Source: CAIOSQ01 sp044359885 | GTDB lineage: Bacteria; Pseudomonadota; Alphaproteobacteria; CACIAM-22H2 | Length of the DNA stretch: 5,060 bases | Direction: 5' to 3' | Assembly (NCBI GenBank): GCA_044359885.1 | Contig: JBIKLI010000318.1 | Coordinates: 1 to 5,060, forward strand | Shown: positions 4,670 through 5,060 of the stretch, in pieces | How positions within the stretch are numbered: the first letter of the stretch is position 1 | How the letters are laid out: each line of letters begins with the position of its first letter | Position numbers and translations under genes: made by a program | The notes under the pieces: generated by a model | What the model saw: the letters and a program-made list of their open reading frames with translations, nothing else | Database searches by the model: none | Told to the model about the DNA's origin: nothing

Positions 4670-5060
4670 ATGCGGCTCCTGGTGGGGCTCGGCAATCCCG
4701 GCCTCGAACACGCGCGCCAGCGCCACAACATCGGCTTCATGGCCGTGGAGGCGATCCATCGCCTCCACGGCCGGGGACCCTGGCGCGCGCGTTTCGACGG
4801 TCTGGCAGCCGCAGGCACGATCGCCGGCATCCAGGTCGTGCTGCTCAAGCCAGCGACCTACATGAACGATTCCGGCCGCGCGGTGCAGCAGGCGCTGCGG
4901 TTCCACAAGCTAGATCCCGGCGCCATGATCGTTCTGCACGACGAACTCGATCTTGAGCCGGGACGGATCCGGGTGAAGGTCGGCGGCGGGCATGGCGGCC
5001 ATAACGGGCTGCGCTCCATCGACCAGCATGCCGGTCAGGCCTATTGGCGCGTCAGGCTGG
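4670..5060 (+). CDS. pth: Peptidyl-tRNA hydrolase, 5' part only
   Basis: The first 130 codons are present; the gene runs past the right edge with no stop codon in the window. Pth cleaves the ester bond of peptidyl-tRNAs released early from ribosomes, recycling tRNA in the cytoplasm. The start MRLLVGLGNPG is typical. Residues of the bacterial active site are in place: N9 in GLGNPG, the catalytic H19 in RHN, N66 in YMNDSG, D91 in HDELDL, and N112 in the GGGHGGHNGLRS block (105-116). The full enzyme is usually about 190-210 residues, so roughly the last third is missing here. A GGAGG Shine-Dalgarno ends five bases before the ATG. It lies directly behind rplY, as in many bacteria, where ychF often comes next. 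Confidence 0.96.
   Translation, partial: MRLLVGLGNPGLEHARQRHNIGFMAVEAIHRLHGRGPWRARFDGLAAAGTIAGIQVVLLKPATYMNDSGRAVQQALRFHKLDPGAMIVLHDELDLEPGRIRVKVGGGHGGHNGLRSIDQHAGQAYWRVRL

Noticed and set aside
2414..4906. An 830-codon open frame on the minus strand across prs, rplY and pth.
   Set aside because: It lies opposite genes with complete, intact family motifs. Its translation is a mix of Arg, Asp, Gly, His and Ala with no recognisable domain, typical of the antisense frame of GC-rich coding DNA.

Overview
The window is very GC-rich (roughly 70 % by eye) and tightly packed. It looks like chromosomal DNA of an alphaproteobacterium, possibly of the Rhodospirillales type. The grounds are the prs-rplY-pth order, a bL25/Ctc protein with an Ala/Lys tail, a HAD-IIA hydrolase carrying the DLWG form of motif I, and a degenerate EAL protein built like TipF. 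The taxonomic placement is an inference from gene content and composition. I see no rRNA, tRNA, CRISPR array, insertion sequence or phage gene, and no stretch over 150 bases without a gene.

Left arm, minus strand (1-1582): the 5' part of a HAD-IIA hydrolase gene runs off the left edge. It lies 66 bases downstream of a gene for a membrane-anchored protein with a coiled coil, a Pro/Ala linker and a C-terminal EAL domain. That EAL domain keeps most ligand-binding residues but has lost two catalytic positions, so a c-di-GMP receptor role fits better than a phosphodiesterase role. A hairpin sits between the two genes.

Divergent control region (1583-1721): it separates the EAL gene from a plus-strand gene. 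It holds a perfect 7-bp inverted repeat around an AT-rich core and a CtrA-like half-site.

Centre and right, plus strand (1722-5060): an L-idonate 5-dehydrogenase-like zinc dehydrogenase (idnD) stands alone. Next come prs (PRPP synthase), rplY (bL25/Ctc) and the first 130 codons of pth (peptidyl-tRNA hydrolase). The prs-rplY-pth run is probably one transcription unit for nucleotide precursor supply and translation: its gaps are 75 and 24 bases and neither holds a convincing terminator. The 149-base region before prs has a plausible extended -10 promoter surrounded by repeated GGGAC/GTCCC words.

No new defence, mobile or biosynthetic system is visible. The observations most worth a second look are the TipF-like EAL protein and its promoter region, the repeat-rich prs promoter, and the hairpin that contains the pth ribosome binding site.
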